Positions 1 through 9,899 of a stretch of DNA of 64,000 nucleotides are shown here, piece after piece. The stretch covers positions 434,001 through 498,000 of the forward strand of contig SMMW01000589.1 of NCBI GenBank assembly GCA_004794655.1. The letters are read 5' to 3'. Under the pieces are notes generated by a model. The model was not told where the DNA came from and made no database searches. It was given only the letters and a program-made list of their open reading frames with translations. The position numbers and the translations under genes are program-made. Positions within the stretch are counted from its first letter, which is position 1, and the number at the start of each line of letters is the position of its first letter. The DNA comes from Marisa cornuarietis. Taxonomy: Eukaryota; Mollusca; Gastropoda; Architaenioglossa; Ampullariidae.

Positions 1-486
1 AGAAAATACGGCAACATTCCATAAGTGGCAAGATGGCGCAGATGTGGCAGTAGAGACCACTAGTCAAGCATTTAAAGTGGTCCATAAAAAAGAATCTAGT
101 TATGCAGTTAGAAGAACAATCCAGAAGATAGGAAACAGTGTAGCTTAGATCAAACAGTAGACATAAAATATAACACAGATGTACTAAAAAGATGAAAAGA
201 AATGGAGATCAAGCCAGTAAGGTGAAGGGACATCACTCTCCAGAATGGATGATAATCCAACACCAGTAAGAAAAAAAATTTTAGTATTATATTAACACAA
301 AAAAATTCTGGAATAATGTCTTTAAAGACAGTAGAGATAAGAGTAGCTATAAAATAAAGAAAAGCAGTTTATATTGACTAATTTAGGGTCAAGATTATGA
401 CAGGAAAGAGATTTTTCTACTACTGTTAAAACAGAGTTAGGTCATGGTGCTCTGACTTTGTTTTTATTCCTTTTTATCTTGTACAG
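1..486 (+). other. MRPL45 intron (3' part), window start
   Basis: AT-rich sequence with no coding potential. It ends in a pyrimidine-rich stretch and the acceptor AG at 485-486, directly before the first visible MRPL45 exon. I infer it is the 3' part of the intron whose upstream exons, carrying the start codon and mitochondrial presequence, lie outside the window. Confidence 0.7.
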
Positions 487-622
487 GTCGACTTGCCAGA
501 TTTTCAGAAGTTACTTAAAGAGTCAAAGATGTCACCAGATGAGTTCAGAATTAAGATGAAAAAAGATGGAAAACTGCCACCACGAATATTTCAAGAGAGG
601 CCCATCAACATATCAAATACAG
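487..622 (+). CDS. MRPL45: MRPL45 exon a (first visible)
   Basis: Acceptor TACAG at 482-486, donor GT at 623. Reads VDLPDFQKLLKESKMSPDEF and continues to KLPPRIFQERPINISNT. It begins in phase 0 and leaves one base (G) for the next exon. The Pro-rich segment before RPIN matches the region before the conserved G-I-F motif in mL45. Confidence 0.9.
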
Positions 623-3600
623 GTGGCTATCCAAATATACTGTATTGTAAAGAGTCAATAATGAAAGCAAAATAGCATTTGTATTGTCACATATTTGAGA
701 TATTCTTTTGATCCAAAATCAGTGGACCTTTATCTGCAGTTCTGTTAAGTTACCTGAGCTTGGTGTTAAATATAGAGATTTTATTTCACTAGTGCTTTTG
801 TTATTGTGACGATATATATGAGAGAGACTTTTATAATTCAGATAAAAGCCATCTGCTTCAAGATTGTACACTGAATCATTTTTTTATTCATAGAGATTTA
901 TGAAACAGCATTTTAAAGAGCATTTTATAATATCTGGGGCCAGTTGCACAAAACATTTTTAATTTTAAACACTTTTAGGCCTTAAATCTATTTAGATAAT
1001 CAGTTTTAAGTGCACACCACAATTTTTGAATTTTCACAACTAAAACTGCTTTAAGTAAGATAAAGTTGTTTAAGTCTGACTTTCCATCCTGTCAGTACAA
1101 TTTTTTGTATGTTCTTGTGCAATGCATCTAAATTGCAGAGAAGAGATTTTGCTTCTTTAGAACAGTTTTAAGGTTTAGAACCATGTTGTGCAACTGGCCC
1201 CAGCAGAACTGTAGTGTTTTTATGGTTATGAGTAAAACAGACTGAGAGATGACTACTATGATTTGATTTGACATATTTTTCAATTCAGGAGCAATATTTG
1301 AGCCTTTTGTTCCCCCTGAAGGTGATGGCAGGTCATCTATTGTTTCTAAGGAGGTTTGTATTTCCTAAACAATGCCCTTCTTTCTCTCTCTCTTTCTCTT
1401 GGGTGGGATGGGTGTGGACATGAAATAAATAGTTTGGACCATTGTCATGATTATCATTTTCTGACAAGATATACTTGAACTTACGTGCTTGCATGGAAAC
1501 ATTTTTTTTCTATCCAACAGGCACAGATGGTATGTGTGGAAAGGTGGGGTACCTGGCAAACATTTAGGGGTGTCTTTGTGGATGTGTTTATTCATGTATG
1601 AGAATGTACATTCCTTTTTATATTGATTTGCTTATTTGTGTTTTTAAAAATCCCATTTACATATTTGTAACTATAAAGAAATGACAGAAATAGAGACAAA
1701 CTTGCTGCATGTTTGTGTGTGTCTTGAAAATAACCATAAATTTTGGACTATAAGCCGAGATTTTTTCCCCTAGCTTTAAACCCTGCAGCTTAAACAGTGG
1801 CTTGTTTGCGAATTTTTCAGATTCCAATTAATTTTTCAATGAGCTCCATGTTAAAGTGTTAATGGTTAACGTTGTTACAGTGTTAACTGTTCACATTTTT
1901 AAATCAAAGCTACACGCAACTGAACCATTCACATCAGTTGCTGAAGCACACACCCTCATCATGCCGAAAACAAGACGAAATGCCTACGATGCAGATTTTA
2001 AGTTGTAAATTTTTGTTGCTTATAAACAAGTGCGCTCATTTGTTAAAAAAAAAAATCTAGTTGGTGCGGCTTATAAACAGAAGTGCTCAGTAGACTGAAA
2101 TTTACGGTAGTATTCAATAGAAGTGAACCAGATATTAATATCTAATTTCATAGGGTTATTTCAGCCTGTTGGATACAATTTTATTTCATAGTTTTCTTTT
2201 AGGAGTTGTGAAACGTCTAGTAAACAGATTCTTGTACAGGACATGTCTGTTGCATATTTAATTTTTTTTATGTTGTAAGTGGTTAAAATTTTCTATGTGG
2301 TGTGTTACAAAGCAGTAATTCTGCAAATAAGTGTTCTCTATTCTTTAAAAGGCTGTGGAAACAGTTTCCTGTATTTTCTAAAATACTATGTCTTATGCCC
2401 ACAGTGTGTGGGAACAAAATACGCTGGTAATACTACCTAATAAGTGTATGAATATGATAAAAGTGTCTGCAAAAAAAAAAACACGAAAAACTAGCAACAC
2501 ATCTTTTGTGTTGAAGGGTGTGAAACAGAAGTACACAGAACTAGAGAAGAAAGGAAAGTCACTTCTTGAGCTCAGGAAAGTGCGCAAATATGAGGATGAC
2601 TTTGACACAAAGGAATTTGCACAGCAGGCCCTGGATGTGGTAATAGAAGCACAAGAACTTTTGCAAAAGTGAGCTTATTTTGCTATTTACCATTTGCATG
2701 CTGTGCTCATGGTTATTGATGCTTCATAAATGATTGTCAGATGAGAATGTGCTTATCTGCAAAGTTGGAGGATATCCTGTCTAATCTACTTTTCTGTTTG
2801 AGTGTCCGATTGTTGAGCATATTTACTAGTTCATCCTGAGCAGTAATACTTTTGGTGTATTGAAACCGTAAGACCTTTACCAACAATTTTTGAAATTCTG
2901 CCTTTATTTCTTTCCCAGCATTGAAAAGAACCAAGAAAGGCTTCATGAGCTGGTGACAGAAAGGGCATTTCCTGTACGTATTTGAAGTGCTTTACACAGG
3001 AATGTTTTAAGTAACTGGTGAATCGAAGAAGCCAAAAGAAACTCATCTTACATGTTAACAGCAATGTAAAACAGATGCATTGTTATTTTTCTCAGTTTTT
3101 GTAAAGTGTTGGTTTTTTGCAGGAAATGATTAATGGTTTGGAGAATAAATCTGTGCGCTGGCAGTTTGTGCAGTCCTTAGAGCCTCCTCGTGTTGTACAT
3201 GTGAGAACAACAGATATGCTGAACAAAGAAAATATATACGCTCAAGTCACAGTTCGTCTTCATACACAGCAGGTGAAAGTGCAAGGATTGCATTTATCAA
3301 GAAAATACCATGTTGCATTTAATGGTATAGCCATATTTTGGTGGAGTACTTTGTAACCGTATGGTGCTGTGCACATCTTTCCACATAGTTCAGGCACTTT
3401 TTTTGTGGCATACATTGTTAATGGCTTAAAGGTCTTCTTTCACAATTGTAATATCTGCTCAATATCCCGTATACTTTTAATCTAGCTTCAGTTTTCAATA
3501 TATTTGTGTAGAAGATGACATCTGAAATGTACACAAGTATTAGAAACTGTCCATCTTGCAAGCATGTGTGCCCTTTTCTTTTTCTATTCTCTGTGGTTCC

Positions 3601-5380
3601 AAGTTTAGCCTTAGCAAAGTCTCTCTAGACTCCATCCAAGTGGGTCATGCTAGAATCCCCCTTTCCAGCTCCGTACGGAACCTTGGACTCTATGTCGACA
3701 ATCTTCTTACTATGTCTGATCATGTCAGTTCTGTGATCAAGGCATGTTATTTTCACATCCGCACACTTGGACGACTCCGACCCATTCTCAATTAGAAGAC
3801 TGCAAATGCAGTTGCTGTGTCCCTCATTCATTCAAGATTAGATTATGCAAACAGCTGCCTCTGGGGAATTTCAAAGAGCGAGTTGTTGAGGCTTCAGCGA
3901 GTGCAAAATACAGCTGCTAGAATAGTTGCACGAAATAAAAAGACTGACAATATTACTCCCGTATTATATGACCTACACTGGCTTCCTGTGGAGAAAAGGA
4001 TTGACCACAAATTGTTAACCCTGACGTATGGCTGCCTTCAAGACCTTGCGCCTGCATATCTACAAGATCTCATTCACCGTCACCAACCTCAGCAGAACCT
4101 TCGTTCAGCAGCCCAATCTAGACTAAGACGACCAAATGTTCCGACAGGGAACACAAACAAAAAGACAATGGGTTTCAGATCCTTCTCAAATGTAGCTCCG
4201 CTTCTGTGGAACTCACTTCCCCTCTCGACCAAGGAGTCTGAGAGTCTTGCAACTTTTAAGAAAAAACTGAAGACTCACTTGTTTCAAATGGACTATTCTT
4301 TTTTTTTAATCTCATCATCTGCATTTTGTTGTTTGAACTTGATCATTTGACCTGCAGTCTGGTGGCTGTTGGGATCACTGCGCATTAAGCGTATCTCTGC
4401 GATGCGGAAACTGGCGCATTATAAAACAACATCATCATCATCATCATCATCATCTTGTTTTTTGCTTCTGACTCTCTTCATAGGGCAGGATGTTGCATGG
4501 TTTTCAAATTATTGGTACAGTATGACTTTGGTCCGTCCTCATGACACCTCATCTAAACTCCACCCCTTTGTCAGCGTAGTCACCCTGTCACTGAGTCCCT
4601 AACCTAACAGAAACATCGGTGAAAAATGACCCCTTTGTTAAAATTTGATGTTTAAGGAAAAAAATTCACAAGAAGATAAGAACAGTTGCCTAGTTGAATA
4701 ATATTTTTGTGTTCAAACTGCATTTGTGGTGTAGTCAGTCATCCCCTGGGTGCACATGGATAGACATGGCAGCTGACAAGGCCTGCCACTCACACCTGTT
4801 TTGGTGGCTGTTCATCTTTATTTACCTTTCCACAATAGTTTTATAAACGTAATAATGTATTTTGTCTAGGCATGTATGGCATGACCTGATACAGTCATTT
4901 AAAATATGCAATATTTTTCCGTTGTTTTTATCATCGTAAATCATCCTTAGTAGTAGTGGTACAGTTTTCAAACAATACTATTTAACAGTAATATTAAACT
5001 CAATCAAACAGTAATAGTGTGTATCTATTACAGTACTGGATGTGATGCCCTCTTCTGAAGGAGCATTTCTGTTTTGGGATTTGCAGATTCTGGCCATTTA
5101 TGATCGATTTGGGCGTCTAATGTATGGAGATCAAAATCTTCCTCGTGATGTTCTGGAGTATGTTGTCATGGAGAAACACATTGCAAATGAGTATGGACAG
5201 TGGCGAATTCATGGCAAAATAATACCAAACTGGATGCCAGCAAGAGATGTCTTGCGCAAGACCTATGTCAAACCAGAATTTCCTCCCCTGCCTGATATTG
5301 AAGAGGAGGAAATAAAAAAGACAAATAAAGAAAATAGAGACCTTAGTCAAACAGGTGGCCCTGAACTGGCAACAGCGTAA
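487..5380 (+). CDS. MRPL45: Mitochondrial ribosomal protein L45 (mL45), 3' six exons
   Basis: Structural protein of the large subunit of the mitochondrial ribosome, related to Tim44; in animals it sits near the polypeptide exit tunnel and helps anchor the ribosome to the inner membrane (family knowledge). Six exons are visible: 487-622, 1289-1353, 2517-2668, 2919-2973, 3123-3272 and 5087-5380. All introns are GT-AG and the phases agree throughout, giving 852 nt (283 residues plus TAA). Diagnostic stretches, matched from memory of the family, are FEPFVPPEGDG, VRWQFVQSLEPPRVVHVR, IYAQVTVRLHTQQ, LAIYDRFGRLMYG and VLEYVVMEKH. The Tim44-like domain covers roughly residues 95-250 of the visible part. 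The C-terminus ends in a short acidic, lysine-rich tail. Against about 306 residues in vertebrates, the N-terminal exon or exons are missing to the left. Introns carry a MITE, a pogo-like derivative and a LINE fragment, none of which touch the exons. Confidence 0.96.
936..1201. mobile_element. MITE copy 1, in MRPL45 intron
   Basis: A 266-bp element bounded by a perfect 16-bp terminal inverted repeat, GGGGCCAGTTGCACAA (936-951) and its complement (1186-1201). The inside is AT-rich, has no ORF and shows weaker internal symmetry. A second, about 90% similar copy lies at 57128-57388 with the same ends, so the boundaries are firm. No clear target duplication is visible. The superfamily is unknown. 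Confidence 0.85.
1289..1353 (+). CDS. MRPL45: MRPL45 exon b
   Basis: Acceptor TTCAG at 1284-1288, donor GTTTGT at 1354. The split glycine codon is completed and the exon reads AIFEPFVPPEGDGRSSIVSKE, a family signature. It is too short to show as a free ORF but is secure from phase and homology. Confidence 0.93.
1731..2109 (+). mobile_element. pogo/Tigger-like transposon, internal-deletion derivative
   Basis: The ends are imperfect inverted repeats: an ACCATAAATTTTGGACTATA type left end and a right end closing with AAATTTACGGTA. Both ends contain a (dis)placed CTATAAGCCG / CGGCTTATA motif. Near 1962 the sequence reads MPKTRRNAYDADFKL, which I recognise as the start of a pogo-type transposase (CENP-B-like DNA-binding part). 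It then stops, and only the right end follows. The element has therefore lost nearly all of the transposase. It sits in the MRPL45 intron between exons b and c. Confidence 0.7.
2517..2668 (+). CDS. MRPL45: MRPL45 exon c
   Basis: Acceptor AG at 2515-2516, donor GTGAGC at 2669. Encodes a basic segment (KKGKSLLELRKVRKYEDDFD) leading into the helix KEFAQQALDVVIEAQELLQ at the start of the Tim44-like domain. It leaves two bases (AA), completed to Asn by the next exon. Confidence 0.93.
2919..2973 (+). CDS. MRPL45: MRPL45 exon d
   Basis: Acceptor TTTCCCAG at 2911-2918, donor GTACGT at 2974. Reads IEKNQERLHELVTERAFP. The short 55-nt exon joins in phase to its neighbours. Confidence 0.93.
3123..3272 (+). 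CDS. MRPL45: MRPL45 exon e
   Basis: Acceptor TTTTTTGCAG ending at 3122, donor GTGAAA at 3273. Encodes the core beta-sheet of the Tim44-like domain, with the VRWQFVQSLEPPRVVHVR and YAQVTVRLHTQQ signatures. Confidence 0.95.
3560..4454 (+). mobile_element. CR1/L2-like LINE, 3' part, in MRPL45 intron
   Basis: C-terminal part of a non-LTR retrotransposon ORF2. The reading frame runs through SSSVRNLGLYVDNLLTMSDHV, SLIHSRLDYANSCLWG, LLRLQRVQNTAARIV, LHWLPVEKRIDHKLLTLTY and APLLWNSLPLS to a stop near 4350. This is the thumb and C-terminal region typical of CR1/L2-like elements. One in-frame TAG at 3793-3795 breaks an otherwise open frame, so the copy is young but dead. A short 3' UTR follows, ending TGCGCATTATAAA and an (ATC)8 tail at 4431-4454. 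It lies in the MRPL45 intron between exons e and f, in the sense direction. Confidence 0.88.
4455..5086 (+). other. MRPL45 last intron, remainder
   Basis: AT-rich intron sequence after the LINE tail. No ORF or repeat that I recognise. Confidence 0.5.
5087..5380 (+). CDS. MRPL45: MRPL45 last coding exon
   Basis: Acceptor GGGATTTGCAG ending at 5086, stop TAA at 5378-5380. Contains ILAIYDRFGRLMYG, VLEYVVMEKHIANEYGQWR and HGKIIPNWMP, followed by an acidic, lysine-rich tail. Confidence 0.96.
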   Translation: MLAIYDRFGRLMYGDQNLPRDVLEYVVMEKHIANEYGQWRIHGKIIPNWMPARDVLRKTYVKPEFPPLPDIEEEEIKKTNKENRDLSQTGGPELATA

Positions 5381-5527
5381 TGTTTAATGCATTTTGAAAA
5401 AATTCTCGGTAGTAAAGCCAGCATGATTTTTAATTGCTTAACTGCACGAAAATGTGTGAATGATAAACTAGGGAATGATAATATAAAGGGTTGTAACAAA
5501 GTTCTAATGTTCTTGTGAAAATGTATA

Positions 5528-5533
5528 AATAAA
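5528..5533 (+). terminator. Poly(A) signal of MRPL45
   Basis: AATAAA located about 148 bases after the MRPL45 stop codon, a normal distance for a 3' UTR end. The cleavage site cannot be seen directly. Confidence 0.65.
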
Positions 5534-5979
5534 GACACATTCAAGACACTGCAATGTTTGTGTTATAAATCTATTTTACGAGACAATGAAAGCCATTTTA
5601 AGTTGGCAGTTTTGATTTTTTAGTTTGTGCAGAAGAAAATTTCCAGCAAATCATTTTAATGGGGGTAAATTTCTTCAGGTTGAACAGATTTTTAACTGTT
5701 CATTTATAACAGCCATTACATTCTTTATGGGAAATTTTAAGTATCAGCTTACTGTTGTAAATGGTTTTTTGAAAGGACTAGAAGAAAATTATTTGCTTGA
5801 AATAGAGCTTTTAACCCAGTCTCATTCTACTCAAATTTCAGAAATGCACTGGAGATTGACCTGTTTAACAAGATTTTTGTTAGGTTACATACTCTATAGA
5901 CGTCCGTGCTCCTACTAAATAAACCATCAAACCAACGTCTAGTTCTATTGGATGGCAGGTGTTTTGTAGTAACAGCGAA
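5534..5979. other. Intergenic, downstream of MRPL45
   Basis: AT-rich sequence. A 97-codon open stretch at 5625-5918 resembles no family I know and has low-complexity composition, so I treat it as chance. Confidence 0.5.
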
Positions 5980-5984
5980 CTAAC

Positions 5985-6890
5985 AGATAACTTACTACCG
6001 GAGTCTCGCCTTTCCTATTTATACTAGCCATGGACTGGCTGATGAATCAAACAACAAAAGACAAGAAAAGAGGAATCCGCTGGACACTTTCATCAGTATT
6101 GGAAGACCTAGACTATGCTGATGACATTGTTATACTATCCAGCCAACACAAGGATGCCCAGGAAATGATCAACGAGCTAACCAAATAGGACTAAATGTAA
6201 ACAGGAAAAACAAAAGAAATGAGAATGCCAAGTCAACAGAGCCCATCACAATTAACAACGAAGAAGTGGAGAAAATCCATGAATTTACATATCTTGGCAG
6301 CCTAGTAACAACAGATGGAGATACAGAAAAGGATGCTAAGAACAGACTTATTAAGGCAAACCAAACCTTTGCCATGCTTAAAGAAATTTGGAAGTCTAAA
6401 GTACTCAAGAGGAACACAAAATTAAGAATCTACAAAAGTAATGTTCTCCCAGTCTTACTCTATGGTAGTGAATGCTGGAAAATATCAACAAAATTCCGGC
6501 AGAAAATACAGACTTTCCACACCAAATGTCTGGGGAAAATTTTCAGGATATTCTGGCCAACCATAATCAATAACGATCTCCTCACAAGAGCCAGCTGCAC
6601 AAATATAATAACCATAATTTAAAAAAAAGAAGATTGAGATGGCTCAGACATGTGTGCAGAATGAAACCAGAGGCACCTCCCAAAATAGCCCTTTACTGGA
6701 CAGCGGATGGCAAGAGGAAACGTGGCCGTATAAAAGAAACATGGCGACGGTCAGTAGAGAAAGAACTCAAAGACCAGAAACTAACCTGGAACGACATAAC
6801 CAAACTTGCTACTGACAGACAAAAATGGAGGTGGGTGGGGGATGTTTTATGCTGGTCAAACCACACAGCCAAAAAGAAGGGGTAGCAATA
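5985..6890 (+). mobile_element. RTE-like LINE fragment (reverse transcriptase C-terminal half)
   Basis: Begins in RT motif B (SPFLFILAMDWLM) and passes the catalytic motif LEDLDYADDIVILSS near 6105-6140. It continues with IHEFTYLGSLVTTDGDTEKD, LRIYKSNVLPVLLYGSECW, LRWLRHVCRM and RGRIKETWRRSVEKELKD to about 6885. The frame breaks several times: a stop near 6188 (GAGCTAACCAAATAG), a short deletion, and a shift near 6620. It is a 5'-truncated, inactive copy. I place it in the large group of endonuclease-RT LINEs (RTE-like) from motif memory; the exact clade is uncertain. A minus-strand relative lies at 44165-45400. Confidence 0.85.
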
Positions 6891-7649
6891 GGGGGGAGGA
6901 GGTCGGAAGACCACACTCGATGTGATGTACCGATGTACTGTCCGGCTGGTCTTTCTTCACTCAGGCTTCAACCCAGCCTGCAATTAGCATGGCAAACAAT
7001 GCCAAGGGACTGGTATTAATCTGATGTCGGAGGTGAATGAGGTGTTAGAGCCTCCCCTAACCTCAGGGCCAGCTTTTGTGACAGTGATGACTGTCTCCTC
7101 TTTCTACCTTCCTCTACCTTTTACCGTCACTGACACAGAAACAGGTAGCATGCGCGTCTTTAGTAACCATCAAGCTATTTGCTCTCCCTTAATAGTACTA
7201 AACACGTATCTTGATCTCAAAAGTATATTTTGATAAATGTCTTTTAAATCTGTTAATAAACTTAACAGTAAACTTACAATAAACCCTAAACCTTGTCCTT
7301 GATACCTCCGAAAACATTTGTAGTTGCCAATTTGTATTTTTTTTTAATGTGTGTATGGGGGTGGGGGGAAGGTTGGGATAGTGTTTCTTGTGAACTGGTG
7401 ATGGGAAGAAGGGTGATAGCTGAGATGATTATAGGGCACCTCCCCCCAAGGATGACCAGAGGACGGCAAGGAAAGGTGACAGACCACCGCGATTTATGAG
7501 CACTTCCCTGGCAGGTCACTCAGCCAAAGCTAGGGAGACATTTACCAGGTCCCCTCCCACATTTTCAGAGCAGCAGTTATGATTCCAGTTATCACCCTTG
7601 ACTCTCTCTTCTTTACTTATTTTGCTCTCTATGAGAGGTTACGTCTAAA

Positions 7650-7732
7650 TATTGGGGGGGGGGCAAAGATATTCCTGCCCCTCCTGTAATTTCATTGAGG
7701 GGGCGGCTGCCCCCCTGGTTCCTACGCCACTG
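7650..7732 (-). repeat. G/C-rich fold-back repeat, copy 1
   Basis: Contains GGGGGCGGCTGCCCCC and ends GGTTCCTACGCCACTGA. The reverse complement of its last 40 bases matches the start of the repeat at 14912-15059, so this is a minus-oriented, partial member of the same family. Confidence 0.6.
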
Positions 7733-8318
7733 AATAATCAGTATATAAGGGCACTATTATCACAAGAAATGTTTCGCATGCTTATCTTCCATCAAAAAAT
7801 GTGCATTCCACTATGCCGACGCAATGCATAGCCATCGCTCAATGAATAAAGTATACTCTTGGTTGGGTGGGTTGGATGTGAAACAAGTTTCTGGCTGTGT
7901 GACGTACGTCTCTCTTGTGTTTTACGGCATTCTCTGTTTTGGGATTTCGCACATATTGTTCATGACGTTTTGCATGAAACTAAATGTTCTTCCATGAAAA
8001 ATAAACACAGAACCCAATTTTCATGTTAGAAACGCTGGTGAACGTTTACAGTGTACACAAACCTGAATTTTCGGAAGTGTACACGGCTTCGTACAGTTTG
8101 TAGGAGATCTTTTCTACAGTATTTTGAATCCAGGATTGAAGTGTCTTTTTTAAGATCCAGAAATATCACTTTGTATTGAAAGTAAAACAACCATCGGAGG
8201 TTTATGATTAAAAATGTACATCTAAATATTTTTGTAGAAAGTCTCACCATCACCAATTAAAGATTATTTACAAGTCTTTGTCCCATAACTGTGACCAGTC
8301 ATTGGTGGGGAACATAAT

Positions 8319-8343
8319 GAGACGCAGACCTATTCTGCGTCTC
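8319..8343. other. Perfect 10-bp stem, 5-nt loop
   Basis: GAGACGCAGA, loop CCTAT, TCTGCGTCTC. It lies about 240 bp upstream of the end of the proposed SEC61G first exon. Whether it acts in DNA or RNA is unknown. Confidence 0.6.
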
Positions 8344-8465
8344 GTAATGACAACAACGCATACATGTAATAATTTTTGTCAGCAGAGAACCTAAGTGATG
8401 GGTGGGAGGTGCGTGCTGGAGAGTTTGGAATAAAGGGAACTAACAAGACAACTGTTATGAATTGT

Positions 8466-8500
8466 CTTCCTTGCCAATCTCTCGCGCATGCGTTAACCTT
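8466..8500 (+). promoter_or_regulatory. Probable SEC61G promoter elements
   Basis: A CCAAT box (GCCAAT near 8473) is followed at 8483-8492 by CGCGCATGCG, close to the NRF-1 consensus YGCGCAYGCGCR. No TATA box is seen. This fits a housekeeping promoter directly before the proposed untranslated exon; binding is inferred. Confidence 0.4.
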
Positions 8501-8581
8501 TCGTTTCCGCACACGTCGAAGGAACTGCTAGCAAGCTATCTGTATTTGCTATTCCTTGAGCTTTTCTAGTACCCTGTTCAG
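8500..8581 (+). other. SEC61G: SEC61G untranslated exon 1 (predicted)
   Basis: The 5' end is a guess from the promoter motifs. The 3' end is the donor CAG|GTAACC at 8581/8582. The matching acceptor TGTTTCAG ends at 8848, two bases before the ATG. SEC61G genes commonly have the start codon in exon 2. Confidence 0.45.
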
Positions 8582-8850
8582 GTAACCTTTTTAACTATTT
8601 CCAAATGCTGCGTAGATATAAATTATTACACTTCAGATATTAGTTATTTTTTCTCTGTCAACCACTCACAACTTAAGAAAGGTATATTCTCCGTTCAGTC
8701 GACAGTTCTTACTGTTGACGTGGCCATATTTTGTTATGATTAGCTTGTATTTTATGAGTTATAGACAGATTGTGTATAGCTTACAGTATTTACACCATCT
8801 CAGCTAAAAGATGTAACTCACGCTGAAAAAATATACTGTCTGTTTCAGAA

Positions 8851-9684
<834 letters not shown>

Positions 9685-9899
9685 GCAGGTTTCAAAGAAA
9701 AATCAAGCAGTTATCACCAGAATGAATCTGGAAATGGACTGTTGAAAAAGTGAATGTGGTGGATATGTATGATGTATGGTGTAAAAGGGCAGTGATAGAA
9801 ATCAGTAAGCAGGAAAATGTGCAGACACTGATAATACAGCAACAAACAAAGCATGCTAAAGAAAAGGATCATACTAAGGTATCCCCCTAACAACAAATA

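Larger units (their letters stand above)
6905..8465. other. Intergenic between LINE fragment and SEC61G
   Basis: No gene recognised. It holds a G-rich repeat at 7650-7732 and a perfect hairpin at 8319-8343, both listed separately. The remainder is AT-rich and unremarkable. Confidence 0.5.

Noticed and set aside
2388..2516. N-terminal extension of MRPL45 exon c as an independent ORF (2388-2672)
   Set aside because: Phase and homology show the exon starts at 2517; the stretch before it is intron with a poly-A run.
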